A DNA stretch of 64,000 bases, from contig NZ_CP116936.1 in the NCBI RefSeq assembly GCF_028475105.1, positions 4,587,501 through 4,651,500 of the forward strand, in the 5' to 3' direction. The notes beneath the pieces were generated by a model, which worked only from the letters and a program-made list of their open reading frames with translations, was not told the origin of the DNA and made no database searches. This stretch comes from Micromonospora sp. LH3U1 (GTDB taxonomy: Bacteria > Actinomycetota > Actinomycetes > Mycobacteriales > Micromonosporaceae). This document shows, piece by piece, positions 26,808-36,020 of this stretch. A program made the translations under genes and the position numbers. Within the stretch, counting starts at the first letter, position 1. Each line of letters begins with the position of its first letter.

Positions 26808-27938
26808 TCAGCGGCCGTATGTCTCCAGCAGCCGCAGCCAAACCTCGCTGACGGTCGGGTACGATCACCTTCCGGTCCTCGTCGACGACCATGCGGGCGT
26901 GTCCCGTGTAGCCATCAGCGTGCAGAGAAGATCCGGCAACTGCGCCCAGGGCGTAGTCCACGACCCGGATCCGCAGTCCGGCTGCCGCAGCCGCGGCTGC
27001 GGTCAGCCCCACCGACGCGATCTCCGGGTCGGTGAAGACCACCTGCGGCACCGCACGGTCATCAGCGGTAGCCGCGTGCCGGCCCCACCGGCCGTCCTCG
27101 ACCTTCTCGCCCTTCGCCCGGGCCACGATCACGTCGCCGACCGCGCGTGCCTGATACTTGCCCTGATGGGTCAGCAGAACCCGCCGATTCACATCACCAG
27201 CGGCATACAGCCACTCCCCGCCCCCGACGACGCGCAACGTGTCGTCGACCGCCAGCCAGGCACCCGGCGCCAGTCCGACGCTGTCCAGGCCGATGTCCTG
27301 GGTTTTCGGCGTACGGCCAATCGCCACCATTACCTCGTCGGCCTCGACCCGGTCACCGTCGGCGATCCCAATGTGGACGGTCCCGCTGTCGTCGCGGTTG
27401 ACGGAAACGGCCCTCGCGCCGAGGCGTACCGACACACCGGCCTCGCGCAACGACTCCGTGACCAACTCAGCGGCGAAGGGCTCCACCGACGGCAGCACAC
27501 CGTCGCGGGCCAGCACCGTCACCGACCCGGCCGAGGCGGCCTCCCGGCTGGACCACGGCGCCGCCTCCCGCAGACCCGGGATATCCGGCAGCAGAGCGCT
27601 GCTACCGGTCGCGACGACCACCGCGTGCCGCGCGGTCAACCTCGTCGTGACACCGTCGACGCCGGTCACCTCGACGACCCGGGCGGAACTGATCAGTCCC
27701 TGGCCGCTCCCGTCACCGCCTCCCGCGCACCCGGCAGTTGGCGGGCCGACCGCAACGCGGACGCGCTGCGCAGCAACGCTTTCGTCGGCATGCAGGCCCA
27801 GTACGAGCACTCCCCGCCGACCAGCTCCCGCTCGACAATGGCGGCGGTCAGGCCGCCCTGCACGACCCGGTCGGCGACGGTCTCCCCGACCGGACCCGCA
27901 CCAATCACGATGACGTCGTACTCGATGGTGGGGGTCAT
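26808..27938 (-). pseudogene. Broken FAD-dependent pyridine nucleotide-disulfide oxidoreductase
   Basis: The N-terminus (MTPTIEYDVIVIGAGPVGET, then the redox motif GGECSYWACMPTKALLR) is in one frame from the ATG at 27938. The middle (VVVATGSSALLPDIPGL, EVMVAIGRTPKTQ, WLYAAGDVN, VFTDPEIASVGLT) is in a second frame, and the C-terminal end (TVSEVWLRLLETYGR) is in a third, ending at 26808. Segments of about 50 and 40 residues expected in the mercuric-reductase-like family are missing at the junctions. The gene cannot make a full enzyme. Confidence 0.8.
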
Positions 27939-27939
27939 G

Positions 27940-28500
27940 TCAGTTGCCCTTCGCGCTGCGGCCGAGGCGGATGGCGGCGATGAGGAAGAAGATGGCACCG
28001 GGGATGGCGTAGCCAGCCGCGTTGGTCAGCGACGGGTTGTCCGCGGAAGCAGCAGCGATGAAGGATCCACCGGCCAGAACCGAGATGCCTCCACTGATGA
28101 TCATCGGCCACTGCCCGCCCATCCTGCGACGAGTGACACCCACGATCAGCTGCACCAGACCGGCCACGATCGCCCAGGCACCCCACACCCGCAGAACAGC
28201 GGGGATGCCAGACGCGCAGGCGACACCTATGCCGACGGCGGTGATCAGGCTGACCGCGATGTTCACGTACAGCAGAGCCGGCGAGCCGGTGGTCCGCGAG
28301 GAACGAAGGTCGTAAATGGCGGCGCCGACGTCGAACAACGGGTAGAGCACGAAGAGCACCACCGTGAGCGGGCCGATCTCCTTGGCGGTCGCGATCGTCA
28401 CGAGTGCCCAGACGATGGCGAACGCGAAGCGGGTGAAGTACAGCCGCCGTAGTGCGGCAGCGGTCTGGGAGATACCGGGCGAAGCAGCAATGCTGGTCAC
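27940..28500 (-). CDS. DUF308-like membrane protein
   Basis: 186 aa with about six hydrophobic helices in pairs (FAFAIVWALVTIATA, LTVVLFVLYPLFDVGAAIY, LLYVNIAVSLITAVGIGVA, WGAWAIVAGLVQLIVGV, MIISGGISVLAGGSFIAAA, YAIPGAIFFLIAAI), the layout of HdeD/DUF308-type proteins. The start is GTG after GAAAGGGAC. It lies immediately upstream of the broken flavoenzyme gene (1-base gap between stop and ATG), forming one operon. A TetR-type operator sits 33 bases upstream, so it is probably controlled by the regulator at 28906. Confidence 0.75.
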   Translation of the reverse strand: MTSIAASPGISQTAAALRRLYFTRFAFAIVWALVTIATAKEIGPLTVVLFVLYPLFDVGAAIYDLRSSRTTGSPALLYVNIAVSLITAVGIGVACASGIPAVLRVWGAWAIVAGLVQLIVGVTRRRMGGQWPMIISGGISVLAGGSFIAAASADNPSLTNAAGYAIPGAIFFLIAAIRLGRSAKGN

Positions 28501-28528
28501 GGTGTCCCTTTCAAGGGAGGCGCAGAGA

Positions 28529-28891
28529 GACCGAACGTTCTGTCACGACCCAGCATGGCAACCCCCGACTTGAGCTGTCAAGACCGAACGTTCTATCCGC
28601 AGGAGTGAGCAGTGGCACAGCAGGCGGCCGCTCAATGCGGGGGTCGCGGCTGCTCAAACGGCCGCCCCGGCCCGGCCCGGCAAAAGGACATCCAGCCGGT
28701 CGGCATCGACTGGCGCTTGAGTGCGGGCGCGGCTTGCCCGGCCGGCGTCGGGCGCCGCGCCACCTGCGCCTCGGCAACGATGGGGTACGCCCCGAGCTGA
28801 TCATGACCGGCGCGGCCCGCTTGTGGCGGAGGCGGCCAGGCTCGGCTGCCGGACCCGAGGGCCGCTCGCATATCAGACCGAACGTTCTATC
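28529..28891. promoter_or_regulatory. Three copies of a TetR-type operator
   Basis: The core ACCGAACGTTCT with palindromic centre GAACGTTC occurs at 28533-28540, 28586-28593 and 28880-28887. The flanks are also conserved (AGACC before, T-A/G-TC after). Two sites precede the membrane protein operon and one lies 19 bases before the TetR gene, fitting joint control and autoregulation. I see no gene I can support between 28600 and 28870. Confidence 0.8.
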
Positions 28892-28905
28892 GCTAAGATG
28901 GTTGT

Positions 28906-29514
28906 ATGGCGCGCATCGCAACCGACACCCGGCCCTCCGAGGCGCGACTCCGGCTCCTCACCACGGCAACCAGGATCTTCTACGCGGAGGGCATCCACTC
29001 CGTCGGCGTTGACCGGATCATCGCCGAGGCAAAAGTGACGCGGGCTACCTTTTACCGGCACTTCCCCAGCAAGGAAGACCTCATTCTGGCCTACCTGCGT
29101 GAAGTCCATCAGATGGATCGCGGCGCCGTCGACGCGGCCATCGCCAACAACCCGTCGCCGGTCGACCCCCTCCTGGCCATCGCTGGCTCCATCGCGCAGA
29201 ACATCCAGTCCCCCGGGTTCCGCGGATGCGCCTTCCTGAACGCCGCGGCAGAGTATCCCGACACCGACCACCCCGTGCACCAGGAGATCATCTCCCACCG
29301 GCGATGGTTCCTGGACACCCTCACCATGCTGATGGCGCAGGTCCACGAAGAAACCGCAGATCCCGCCGCGCGCCACTTCGTCATGCTCCGCGACGGCGCC
29401 ATGGCAGCCGGATGCCTTTTCGACCCCGCGTTGGTGTCGGAGACCTTCCTCCGCGGGATCGAAGGCCTCCTCCGGATCAATAGCGAGCGCCAGTCGACCG
29501 AGTCCGCACGCTAG
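28906..29514 (+). CDS. TetR/AcrR family regulator
   Basis: 202 aa. Helix-turn-helix at residues 13-60 (RLLTTATRIFYAEGIHSVGV, DRIIAEAKVTRATFYRHFPS), then a C-terminal ligand domain containing GFRGCAFLNAAAEYPD, which resembles the common TetR subgroup that controls oxidoreductase and efflux genes. A GAACGTTC operator lies directly upstream and two more precede the divergent membrane-protein/flavoenzyme operon. Since the flavoenzyme gene is broken, the circuit now controls a damaged target. Confidence 0.9.
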   Translation: MARIATDTRPSEARLRLLTTATRIFYAEGIHSVGVDRIIAEAKVTRATFYRHFPSKEDLILAYLREVHQMDRGAVDAAIANNPSPVDPLLAIAGSIAQNIQSPGFRGCAFLNAAAEYPDTDHPVHQEIISHRRWFLDTLTMLMAQVHEETADPAARHFVMLRDGAMAAGCLFDPALVSETFLRGIEGLLRINSERQSTESAR

Positions 29515-29681
29515 TACTACAACAGCGTTCTCGGAACTCGCCTGGTCCGAAAGCGACCAGATCGTTTGCCATTCCGCTAACGCGGCTCCTGCCCAGGACC
29601 AGGGTCGACGAGCAGCTCGGGGTGCAGTCGGAATCTGACACGCCGGCTGGTGGGGTGACGGTGTCGGAAGGACCGCCGTTG

Positions 29682-29831
29682 GGGTACCTGCGGTACAACC
29701 TGTCCGATCGCGACGTTGAAGAGTTGCTGGTCGAACGCGGCGCGAAGATCGACCACGTCACCGTCTACCGCTGGGTGCAGCGGTTCACCCCACAGCGGGC
29801 CGACTACGAACGGACAGGACAGCGCAGGTGA
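29682..29831 (+). mobile_element. IS6-family transposase N-terminal remnant
   Basis: The reading RYNLSDRDVEELLVERG followed by IDHVTVYRWVQRFTP is the N-terminal helix-turn-helix of IS6/IS26-type transposases. The DDE domain is absent and the reading ends at 29831. Similarity starts near 29682; the upstream 160 bases after the TetR stop show nothing recognisable. Confidence 0.75.
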
Positions 29832-29874
29832 TCGTCGCCGGACACGCGTTCATGCAGAACCTCCGACACGGACA

Positions 29875-30279
29875 CTACGAACTCGGCGTTGACGCCCCGC
29901 CCGCTCTGCGGGTCACCGCGCGCTCGTCCGGAGGCTGCTCTCTCGTCAGGTGGAGCAGCCACCCCTCGCCGGTGCGGATGAGCGCGTATCGCCGGCGGCC
30001 GGTGCGGCCGTGCAACGTGAACAGCATCCGACGCTCGGTGCGGTCGTGCTCCTCCCAGGTGCCGATGTCGGCGATCGACTTGTCGGCGTCCTCGTAGGTG
30101 AGGTGATCGAGGTGGTGGTCGGGCACGGCGATCGCGAGCCGGTTGTCGTTGGGACTGTCCGGCAGGCCGCGAGGAACCGCCCAGGAGCGCAGCACACCGC
30201 TCTCTTCGAGCCGCAGGTCGAAGTGCGGTCGTGGTTTGCGGTGCTGGTGCAAGACGAATGCAGGTGCCACTCTCACCAT
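29875..30279 (-). CDS. Stand-alone LigD-type 3'-phosphoesterase domain protein
   Basis: 134 aa. FVLHQHRKPRPHFDLRLEES, LRSWAVPRGLP and LAIAVPDHHLDH follow the LigD phosphoesterase pattern, including the His and Asp residues that bind Mn and trim 3'-phosphates or ribonucleotides in bacterial end joining. The polymerase and ligase domains are absent. Between LTYEDADKS and GTWEEHD a segment usual in the family is shortened. The ATG at 30279 has no strong ribosome site and the ORF is open further upstream, so the start is uncertain. It may be a small repair accessory or a decayed LigD piece. Confidence 0.7.
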   Translation of the reverse strand: MVRVAPAFVLHQHRKPRPHFDLRLEESGVLRSWAVPRGLPDSPNDNRLAIAVPDHHLDHLTYEDADKSIADIGTWEEHDRTERRMLFTLHGRTGRRRYALIRTGEGWLLHLTREQPPDERAVTRRAGGASTPSS

Positions 30280-30449
30280 TGTCCGCGCCCGCCAGCCCCA
30301 CCGCCTGCCTATGGACGCGCTACTTTCTGACCTCGTCCCGGATCTTGTCGCCACTGACATCGACGGAAATTGCCTCAGCCCGAGATGGCGGCGACGTGGA
30401 TCGTCGTCACCGCCCGGCCTGCCGGCACGGCGCTGTGCACGCCCCGAAG

Positions 30450-30476
30450 GGGCCGGCGGGTGGTTCCCGCCGGCCC
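30450..30476 (-). terminator. Strong hairpin after the acylase gene
   Basis: GGGCCGGCGGG (30450-30460) pairs perfectly with CCCGCCGGCCC (30466-30476) around a 5-base loop. It lies 11 bases beyond the acylase stop and is the probable terminator for that leftward gene. Confidence 0.8.
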
Positions 30477-30487
30477 TCCGGCCGAGC

Positions 30488-33400
30488 TCACCGTCCGTAG
30501 AGCTCGAATTCGTAGAGCGAGAACCCGTACGAGGTGGCCCGGCTGACCCCGTACACCCGCACGTAGCGAGCGCTGACCGGGGCGAAGGTGGCGTTGTCGA
30601 CGCCGCCGTTGCCAGTGGTGGTGCTGAACACCGGTTGCCAGGAGGTGCCGTCACCGGAGACCTCGATTCGGTACCCGCTGCCGTACGCGGACTCCCAGCG
30701 CAGTACCGCCCGGCTGACCGTCCGGGCCGCGCCGAGGTCAACCCGAAGCCACTGGTTGTCCTTGTAGCTGCTGGACCACCGGCTGCCGAGACTGCCGTCG
30801 ACCGCCTTGTCCGGGGTGTTGCTGGTCAGGAACTGGGTGCTCGACGCGGTGGCCGGACGGCCCTGCGCCAGGTTGGTGACGTTGTCGCCGCGGCGCGCCG
30901 GAAACGAGACGACCTGCTGGTAGGTGGGACGGTTCTGCCAGGCGATCAGCGGGTGGGTGATGCCGCCGAGCCCGGACTGGGCGATGGAGTCGGCGCACCA
31001 CTGGTCGCCGGCCCCGCAGGAGGTGTCACCCGGGTAGACCGTGGTGGCCGGCACCGCGGCGGCGCCGCCGAGCGTGTCGAGCAACGCCTGCCGGCACGCG
31101 CTGAGGTTGCCGTTGCCGCAGTACGCGCGCCCCGGCCCGCCGGCGACGGGGTCGTCGCCGAGCACGGTGCGCAGGTCCTTGTCGACGTAGCCCCACCAGC
31201 CGTACTGGAACGACGAACCCTTGTGCGCCTGCCCTTGCGCCGCCCAGCTCACGGTGCCGTCACGCCCGCCGTTCTGGCCGCCTGACGGCGCCTCGTTCAC
31301 CTCGATGGCATCGACCAGGGCGCCATACAGGTCGGGCCCGAGACCGGGTCGGAACTGGGCTGCGGCCAGCAGCGGCCACCAGGCGTCGAAGATCCGGATA
31401 GCCTCGGCGTGCTGGTAGACCTTGGAGCCGGGTGACGTCTCCACCCGGCGGGAGCCGGCCTGCTGCCACGCCCGCAGTTTGCTCACGGCGGCGGCCAGCG
31501 CCGGGTCGGTGACCGGCGTGCTGTCGAGCACCCGCAGCAGTTCGCCGAGAACCTGCTGGCCACGCAGGTCGGTCACCGCCGCCTCGGCGGTGATCTTCAC
31601 AATGTCGGCGCGGCCGAGCTTGCGCTGGGCGATGGCTGCGCGCACCGGACCGTCGAGCAGTTGACCCCGGTGCACCGCGCCGTAGCTGAAGTTGCCGTCG
31701 GCCGCGGCGAAGTCCTGCGCCTGCTTGTTGTTCCAGCTGACGTAGTAGTCCTGGTTGACTGACTGCGGGTGGGCCGACGCCGGGGTGTAGGTGGCGTCGT
31801 TGGTGTCCGGGTTCCAGCCCACCCACTCGTAGGCCGGCTCAGCCTTCGTCGGCAGGTTGGGGTCGGCGGTGGCGGGCCGGACCGGGTTCGAGCCGGAGTT
31901 GAAGTACGCCGCCTCGGTCGAGTTGACGTAGAACCAGTTGAACGCATACCCGACGTTGGCCGCGGACGCCTGGAACGCCGCCGCGCTGCCCATGGCCGAC
32001 GGGTCGTTGTACGCCTGGAAGCCGATCGCCGATTCGGCCTCGTGCCGGTAGGTGGAGCGCAGCTTGGTGAACGCGGTCGGCTGCCCGTTTACCAGGCCCC
32101 GGTAGGACACCAGCCCGTACTTCGTGCGCAGTGCGCGCAGCGTGTACGAGCCGGCCGGGGTGGAGTCGGCGAGCGTCGGCGACCAGGAGTTGCGCCGCTC
32201 CAGCACCTCCATCGCCAGGCACTGCCCCCGGTGGAGGTAGCGGTTGGAGCGTAGCGTCGGGGCACTGCCGTCGGTGGTGCACAGCGGCACCGCGTACGTG
32301 TCGGTCAGATCCTGGGAGGCGGAGGTGGCGCTCCAGGCGTAGTCCTGACCGCGACCGAGCAGCACGTAGAGGTTCAGCCCGGCGAACGCGGCACCGCGCG
32401 CGCTGATCCCCGGCCCTTGAAGTTCCTGGAGCATGAGCAGCTGCGGGGCGAAGTAGCCGGTCTGCGGGCCGAACACGGCGACCGGGTTGCCGGTAGTGGT
32501 GTGCCTGCCGGAGACCACCACCGCGTTGGACATGCCGTGTGCGCGCAGGTTGGACAGCCCGCCGAGGAGTTCGTGGGTGGCTGTGCTGGCACCGGCGCGG
32601 GCGGCGGCCCCGCCGCTCTGTTCGTAGGCGAGGGGCTCAGCGATCACCGTGCCGGCGTCGGGGAGTACCGCGCTGGTCGCGCCCGGCGGTGTCGCGCCGT
32701 ACGGAAAACTCTGCCCGTCGTGCAGCGTGAGCACGGTTTCCGGGTCGTTCTGCGAGCGGAACGCCTGCCAGACCCGGTCGCCCTCGGTGGTGCCGTACTT
32801 GGCCCGGGCGGCCACCCGGACCAGCGCGGACTGGATCTCGCTGCCACCGCCCCCGCCGAAGAGCCCGCCAACCACACCGGCGGTGGCGATCAAATCGGTC
32901 ATGGTGAAGTGCGTCGGCTTGCCAGCGCCGGTCAGCACGTACTCGCCGGGGTAGTTGTCGTCGGCGATCGACTTGTCGATGTAGGCGTTGATGCCAGTGA
33001 TGTAGTCGACCACGTCGGTGTAGAGCTGCTGGCCCCGCGTGCCCTTGAGGCGCAGCGCGTCGACCTGCGCCTGGAGGTCCGCCTCCGCGTAGGGCGAGTT
33101 GGCCCAGATGCTCTGCTCCAGCTCACGGTTGCCCGGCGCGCCACCGGCGAACGAGGTGAGCGTGCCGCGACCGGCGTGCCGCAGCAGGTCCATCACCCAG
33201 AGCCGGTCCTGGGCCCCGGCGTAGCCGGCGCCGAACATGGTGCCGGCGCGGGTGGTGCCGGTGACGTGCGGGACACCGGTGGCCTTGTCCCGCACGATGG
33301 TGACGTCCGCCCGCGGTGAAACGGTGCTCTCGACCTGCGCGGCGGGGACGCCGAACGAGGCGTCGTTGTAGAAGTGGGCGATCTGCTCGTCGGTCAGCCC

Positions 33401-33676
33401 GGCGTAGTTGTAGACCAGGTTCGCGTACTCGTCGAGTTGGTCGCTGGAGTGTGCCGGGCGGGTGCCGAGCGCCTGGTGGGCCAGGATGGCGACCAGCGTG
33501 GCGTTGCCGTTCTGCCCGGGAGGCAGGATGTCGGCGCACTGGCCGAGGCAGTAGTCGTCGGGGGTGAAGGTGGTGGCGGCGAGCGCCGGTGACGGCGGGG
33601 TGACCGTCAGGACGCTCGCGGTCAGGGCGGCGGCGGTGAGCGCCGCGAGCCGGGCACGAAGGGCGGGTCTAAGCAT
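30488..33676 (-). CDS. Secreted penicillin acylase family protein with C-terminal discoidin (F5/8C) domain
   Basis: 1062 aa with a signal peptide ending PALA. The Ntn-hydrolase precursor layout is seen: an alpha-chain region (VTIVRDKATGVPHVTG, GAGYAGAQDRLWVMDLLRH), a linker, then LRAHGMSNAVVVSGRHTTTG, where the Ser after GM should be the new N-terminal nucleophile of the beta chain. The last 130 residues form an F5/8-type carbohydrate-binding domain (TASSTQFLTSNTPDKAVDGS, RYVRVYGVSRATSYGFSLYE). Relatives deacylate lipopeptides, echinocandins or acyl-homoserine lactones. The ATG follows CGGAGGATCGCC. It is a single gene ending at a strong hairpin. Confidence 0.9.
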   Translation of the reverse strand: MLRPALRARLAALTAAALTASVLTVTPPSPALAATTFTPDDYCLGQCADILPPGQNGNATLVAILAHQALGTRPAHSSDQLDEYANLVYNYAGLTDEQIAHFYNDASFGVPAAQVESTVSPRADVTIVRDKATGVPHVTGTTRAGTMFGAGYAGAQDRLWVMDLLRHAGRGTLTSFAGGAPGNRELEQSIWANSPYAEADLQAQVDALRLKGTRGQQLYTDVVDYITGINAYIDKSIADDNYPGEYVLTGAGKPTHFTMTDLIATAGVVGGLFGGGGGSEIQSALVRVAARAKYGTTEGDRVWQAFRSQNDPETVLTLHDGQSFPYGATPPGATSAVLPDAGTVIAEPLAYEQSGGAAARAGASTATHELLGGLSNLRAHGMSNAVVVSGRHTTTGNPVAVFGPQTGYFAPQLLMLQELQGPGISARGAAFAGLNLYVLLGRGQDYAWSATSASQDLTDTYAVPLCTTDGSAPTLRSNRYLHRGQCLAMEVLERRNSWSPTLADSTPAGSYTLRALRTKYGLVSYRGLVNGQPTAFTKLRSTYRHEAESAIGFQAYNDPSAMGSAAAFQASAANVGYAFNWFYVNSTEAAYFNSGSNPVRPATADPNLPTKAEPAYEWVGWNPDTNDATYTPASAHPQSVNQDYYVSWNNKQAQDFAAADGNFSYGAVHRGQLLDGPVRAAIAQRKLGRADIVKITAEAAVTDLRGQQVLGELLRVLDSTPVTDPALAAAVSKLRAWQQAGSRRVETSPGSKVYQHAEAIRIFDAWWPLLAAAQFRPGLGPDLYGALVDAIEVNEAPSGGQNGGRDGTVSWAAQGQAHKGSSFQYGWWGYVDKDLRTVLGDDPVAGGPGRAYCGNGNLSACRQALLDTLGGAAAVPATTVYPGDTSCGAGDQWCADSIAQSGLGGITHPLIAWQNRPTYQQVVSFPARRGDNVTNLAQGRPATASSTQFLTSNTPDKAVDGSLGSRWSSSYKDNQWLRVDLGAARTVSRAVLRWESAYGSGYRIEVSGDGTSWQPVFSTTTGNGGVDNATFAPVSARYVRVYGVSRATSYGFSLYEFELYGR

Positions 33677-34034
33677 GGCGATCCTCCGGGGACGCGGAGT
33701 CGGGCCGTTCGGGTACGCCCGGCTGCTGGTGCCGACCTCTCGCCCTCCGTGCCCGGGCGTTCCGCCTGGAGGTGAGAATGACTCATGTCAATCTGTGGGC
33801 AATGATCGGCGCAGGACCGCCGTCCGGGATAGCCGTCGTTCACCACGCGCGAATGCCGACGTTTCGCCGTCTTTCGCCACCCGGAACGGGCACGGTGAGA
33901 GTGACGCCGTTGCCGCCCCGTACTGCTGTGCGGCGCGGACGTCACATCGGTGACGATCGCCTCTTGGCAGGTAGGAGTGCACTTCCGGGCGCGCGACGAG
34001 ACTGGACCGGGTCGCGGCTGCCAGGTGCTAGTCG
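33677..34034. other. Non-coding gap upstream of the acylase
   Basis: About 360 bases between the acylase start and the stop of the next leftward gene. It should hold the acylase promoter, but I see no convincing boxes, repeat or small gene. Confidence 0.45.
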
Positions 34035-34484
34035 CTATCCAGCCGACCCAGTTCGGTAGTACGTGTCGAGGAAAGCTGCGTAGCGCCCGGCGTCGTAAGA
34101 CTCCTCCACCCACGCGATCTCGTTGAGGAGCTCTCGGGCTTCGTCGGTGCACAAAGCCGCGAGGTACTCCTTGGTCCTGACCACGCCTGCCCCCAGCATC
34201 AATTCCGCGTCGACGGCACCGGTCGCGTCCATACTGGTGCCACGGGCACGGTGAACCAACAGTGCGTCCTCGACGGTGCCGGCGTGCCAGAGCTGGACGG
34301 CGCAGATCCGCATCAGCTGCGTGTTGCCGGGGACAGTGCCCATTCCAGCGTAGGTGTCCGCCTCGCGCTGGGTTTCGCGCACGAGGACCTCCCGAACGGT
34401 TGGGACCTGGTCAGCGCCGACACGCAAGCCGTAGGCCGCCAAGTGCTCTTCGGCGTCCCGCTCGTACTGGTCATAGATGTCCAT
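34035..34484 (-). CDS. Hypothetical protein
   Basis: 149 aa from the ATG at 34484 (the frame is open to 34532 but the added residues look non-native). It is acidic and helical, beginning MDIYDQYERDAEEHLAAYGL; other stretches include QLMRICAVQLWHAGTVEDAL and CTDEARELLNEIAWVEESYD. There is no signal peptide or membrane span. I do not recognise the family; the pattern is that of small unstudied actinobacterial cytoplasmic proteins. Confidence 0.55.
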   Translation of the reverse strand: MDIYDQYERDAEEHLAAYGLRVGADQVPTVREVLVRETQREADTYAGMGTVPGNTQLMRICAVQLWHAGTVEDALLVHRARGTSMDATGAVDAELMLGAGVVRTKEYLAALCTDEARELLNEIAWVEESYDAGRYAAFLDTYYRTGSAG

Positions 34485-34639
34485 CGCCACGCGCCCTGTG
34501 TAGCAGGAGCAGAGCACACCTTGATAGTTCAAACCAGGCCGCGCCTCCGCGCGGCACCGGCACGGTCATGTTCGCGGAGCATGGTCAGCAGCCCGGGAAA
34601 GCGTCGTTCCACGTCGTCGTAGCGCAGCTGGCCCGCAGG

Positions 34640-34812
34640 CGCGCGCCGCAGCCGTCGAGGACGTCGCCGCCGCGATCCGTGACGGCGCCTTGCCGGTCGG
34701 CGAGGAGCACGGCCTGCCCCTGCTCCGCTTCCCACTGCACCGCACCGCCGACGCTCACCGGGCGGTGGAGACCGGCGCGGTCGGCAAGGTGCTGGTGGAC
34801 GTCACGCCCTGA
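34640..34812 (+). pseudogene. 3' scrap of a zinc-type/quinone oxidoreductase gene
   Basis: In the frame ending at the TGA 34810, the reading AAVEDVAAAIRDGALPVGEE, then GLPLLRFPLHRTADAHRAVE and TGAVGKVLVDVTP is the usual C-terminus of NADPH:quinone reductase/alcohol dehydrogenase-like proteins. There is no start, and the upstream 270 codons of the family are missing. Confidence 0.7.
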
Positions 34813-34879
34813 AGTTCAGCCAGCTACCACCTCTCCGACTCGATCGGGTGCGGGTCCACTCACCGGCCATGAGAGCTCG

Positions 34880-36007
34880 TCACCCACCGGTGAGGGGAGG
34901 TAGCGGCTCTACCACCGCTTCCTCCTCGGGGACGGCGAGCTCCCGGACACGACCGCTGCCCGGGCCGGCGGGCCACTCACGGAAACGCCGGAACAGCATC
35001 GGCACCCCGCGAGCGACGGAGAGGTCTGCGCTGTCCATGGCCTGCATGTGCAGGTGTGGCTGAGTCGAGTTGCCGGAGTTGCCGCAGTCGGCGATGTGCT
35101 GGCCCTCGACCACCTGCTGCCCGACGGAGACGCGGATGGAGCCGGTCCTGAAGTGCGCCAAGGCCACAAAACCGCCGCCGCCGGGCAGCGCGATGACCAG
35201 GTGGTTGCCGGCGACGGCAGCCACTCCCCTGCGCAGCCGTCCGGACTGGCCCAGCATGTACGGCACCAGGGCGGTCTGCGACCGTCGTGCCTCGTGATCC
35301 GGCTCGCCGTCGTGCGCCGCGACGACCGTGCCGCCGACGGGTGCCAGGATCGGCCGGCCGAAGGCGTGGAAGATCTCCGGCGGCTCGGTGGTGAGAAGGC
35401 TTCGCCAGTCGCGGCTGTCCGACGTCCGCCAGTCGTCGTCCACCGCGACGAAGTCGATCGCGTAACGCCCGCCGAGCAGGTCGGTACCGTGGCTCGGCAC
35501 CTGGCGGGCCGGGCTGTTCCTCGTCAGCCACAGTCCCGTGAACGGCAGTGAGATCTCCACCCCGCGGGCCCCGGGCCCCTGTACGGCCGGCCGGCTGAGC
35601 CGGCCGGCGGCGGTGCCACCAGCGGCGACGACGGTGGCGCCGATCGCGACGGTGCGTGCCACGAAGAGCCGACGGGAAGTGTCCACGTCCCCGGATCGAC
35701 GCGGCGACCGGACGGCACGGCGCAGCAGGGGGCGGACCAACTCGCCCACCAGAAGCGCGAGGGTGAGGTAGAGCAGCATCGGCAGCCAGACGGCGGCCGA
35801 CCAGTATGCGAGGCGGCGGACCTCGAAGGGCGGTTCCAAGGGTCCGGCCGCCAGCAGCAGGGCGGTGTTCGCCGCGAGCAGCCAGATGAGCACCGTGCCG
35901 ATGCGCCGCCACGGGCCGCCCTCGCGGGAGACGTCCTTGACCAGACGCCGGTACAGATACCAGTGGGCGGCCGCGAGGACGGCCAGGATGATAGCGGCGA
36001 TCAGCAA
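34880..36007 (-). CDS. Membrane-anchored M23-like metallopeptidase
   Basis: 375 aa. The N-terminal 100 residues hold three or four membrane helices (LIAAIILAVLAAAHWYLY, IGTVLIWLLAANTALLLAAG, LPMLLYLTLALLVGELV); a fourth hydrophobic run follows a basic loop. The domain after residue 150 carries M23-like motifs: PSHGTDLLGGRYAIDFVAVD (His and Asp), then CGNSGNSTQPHLHMQAMD with the HxH pair. It starts with TTG, 13 bases after the stop of the upstream subtilisin-like gene, so the two form an operon. The protease domain is closely paralogous to the protein encoded at 62352-63086 on the far side of the NRPS cluster. Confidence 0.82.
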   Translation of the reverse strand: MLIAAIILAVLAAAHWYLYRRLVKDVSREGGPWRRIGTVLIWLLAANTALLLAAGPLEPPFEVRRLAYWSAAVWLPMLLYLTLALLVGELVRPLLRRAVRSPRRSGDVDTSRRLFVARTVAIGATVVAAGGTAAGRLSRPAVQGPGARGVEISLPFTGLWLTRNSPARQVPSHGTDLLGGRYAIDFVAVDDDWRTSDSRDWRSLLTTEPPEIFHAFGRPILAPVGGTVVAAHDGEPDHEARRSQTALVPYMLGQSGRLRRGVAAVAGNHLVIALPGGGGFVALAHFRTGSIRVSVGQQVVEGQHIADCGNSGNSTQPHLHMQAMDSADLSVARGVPMLFRRFREWPAGPGSGRVRELAVPEEEAVVEPLPPLTGG

Positions 36008-36020
36008 CGAGAGTCCCGCC

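Noticed and set aside
28612..28800. 62-aa ORF between the TetR operators
   Set aside because: Composition is typical of a random GC-rich frame; no start signal or family pattern.
34262..34903. 213-aa plus-strand ORF
   Set aside because: It is not the frame of the dehydrogenase scrap and is antisense to the hypothetical gene; composition is random.
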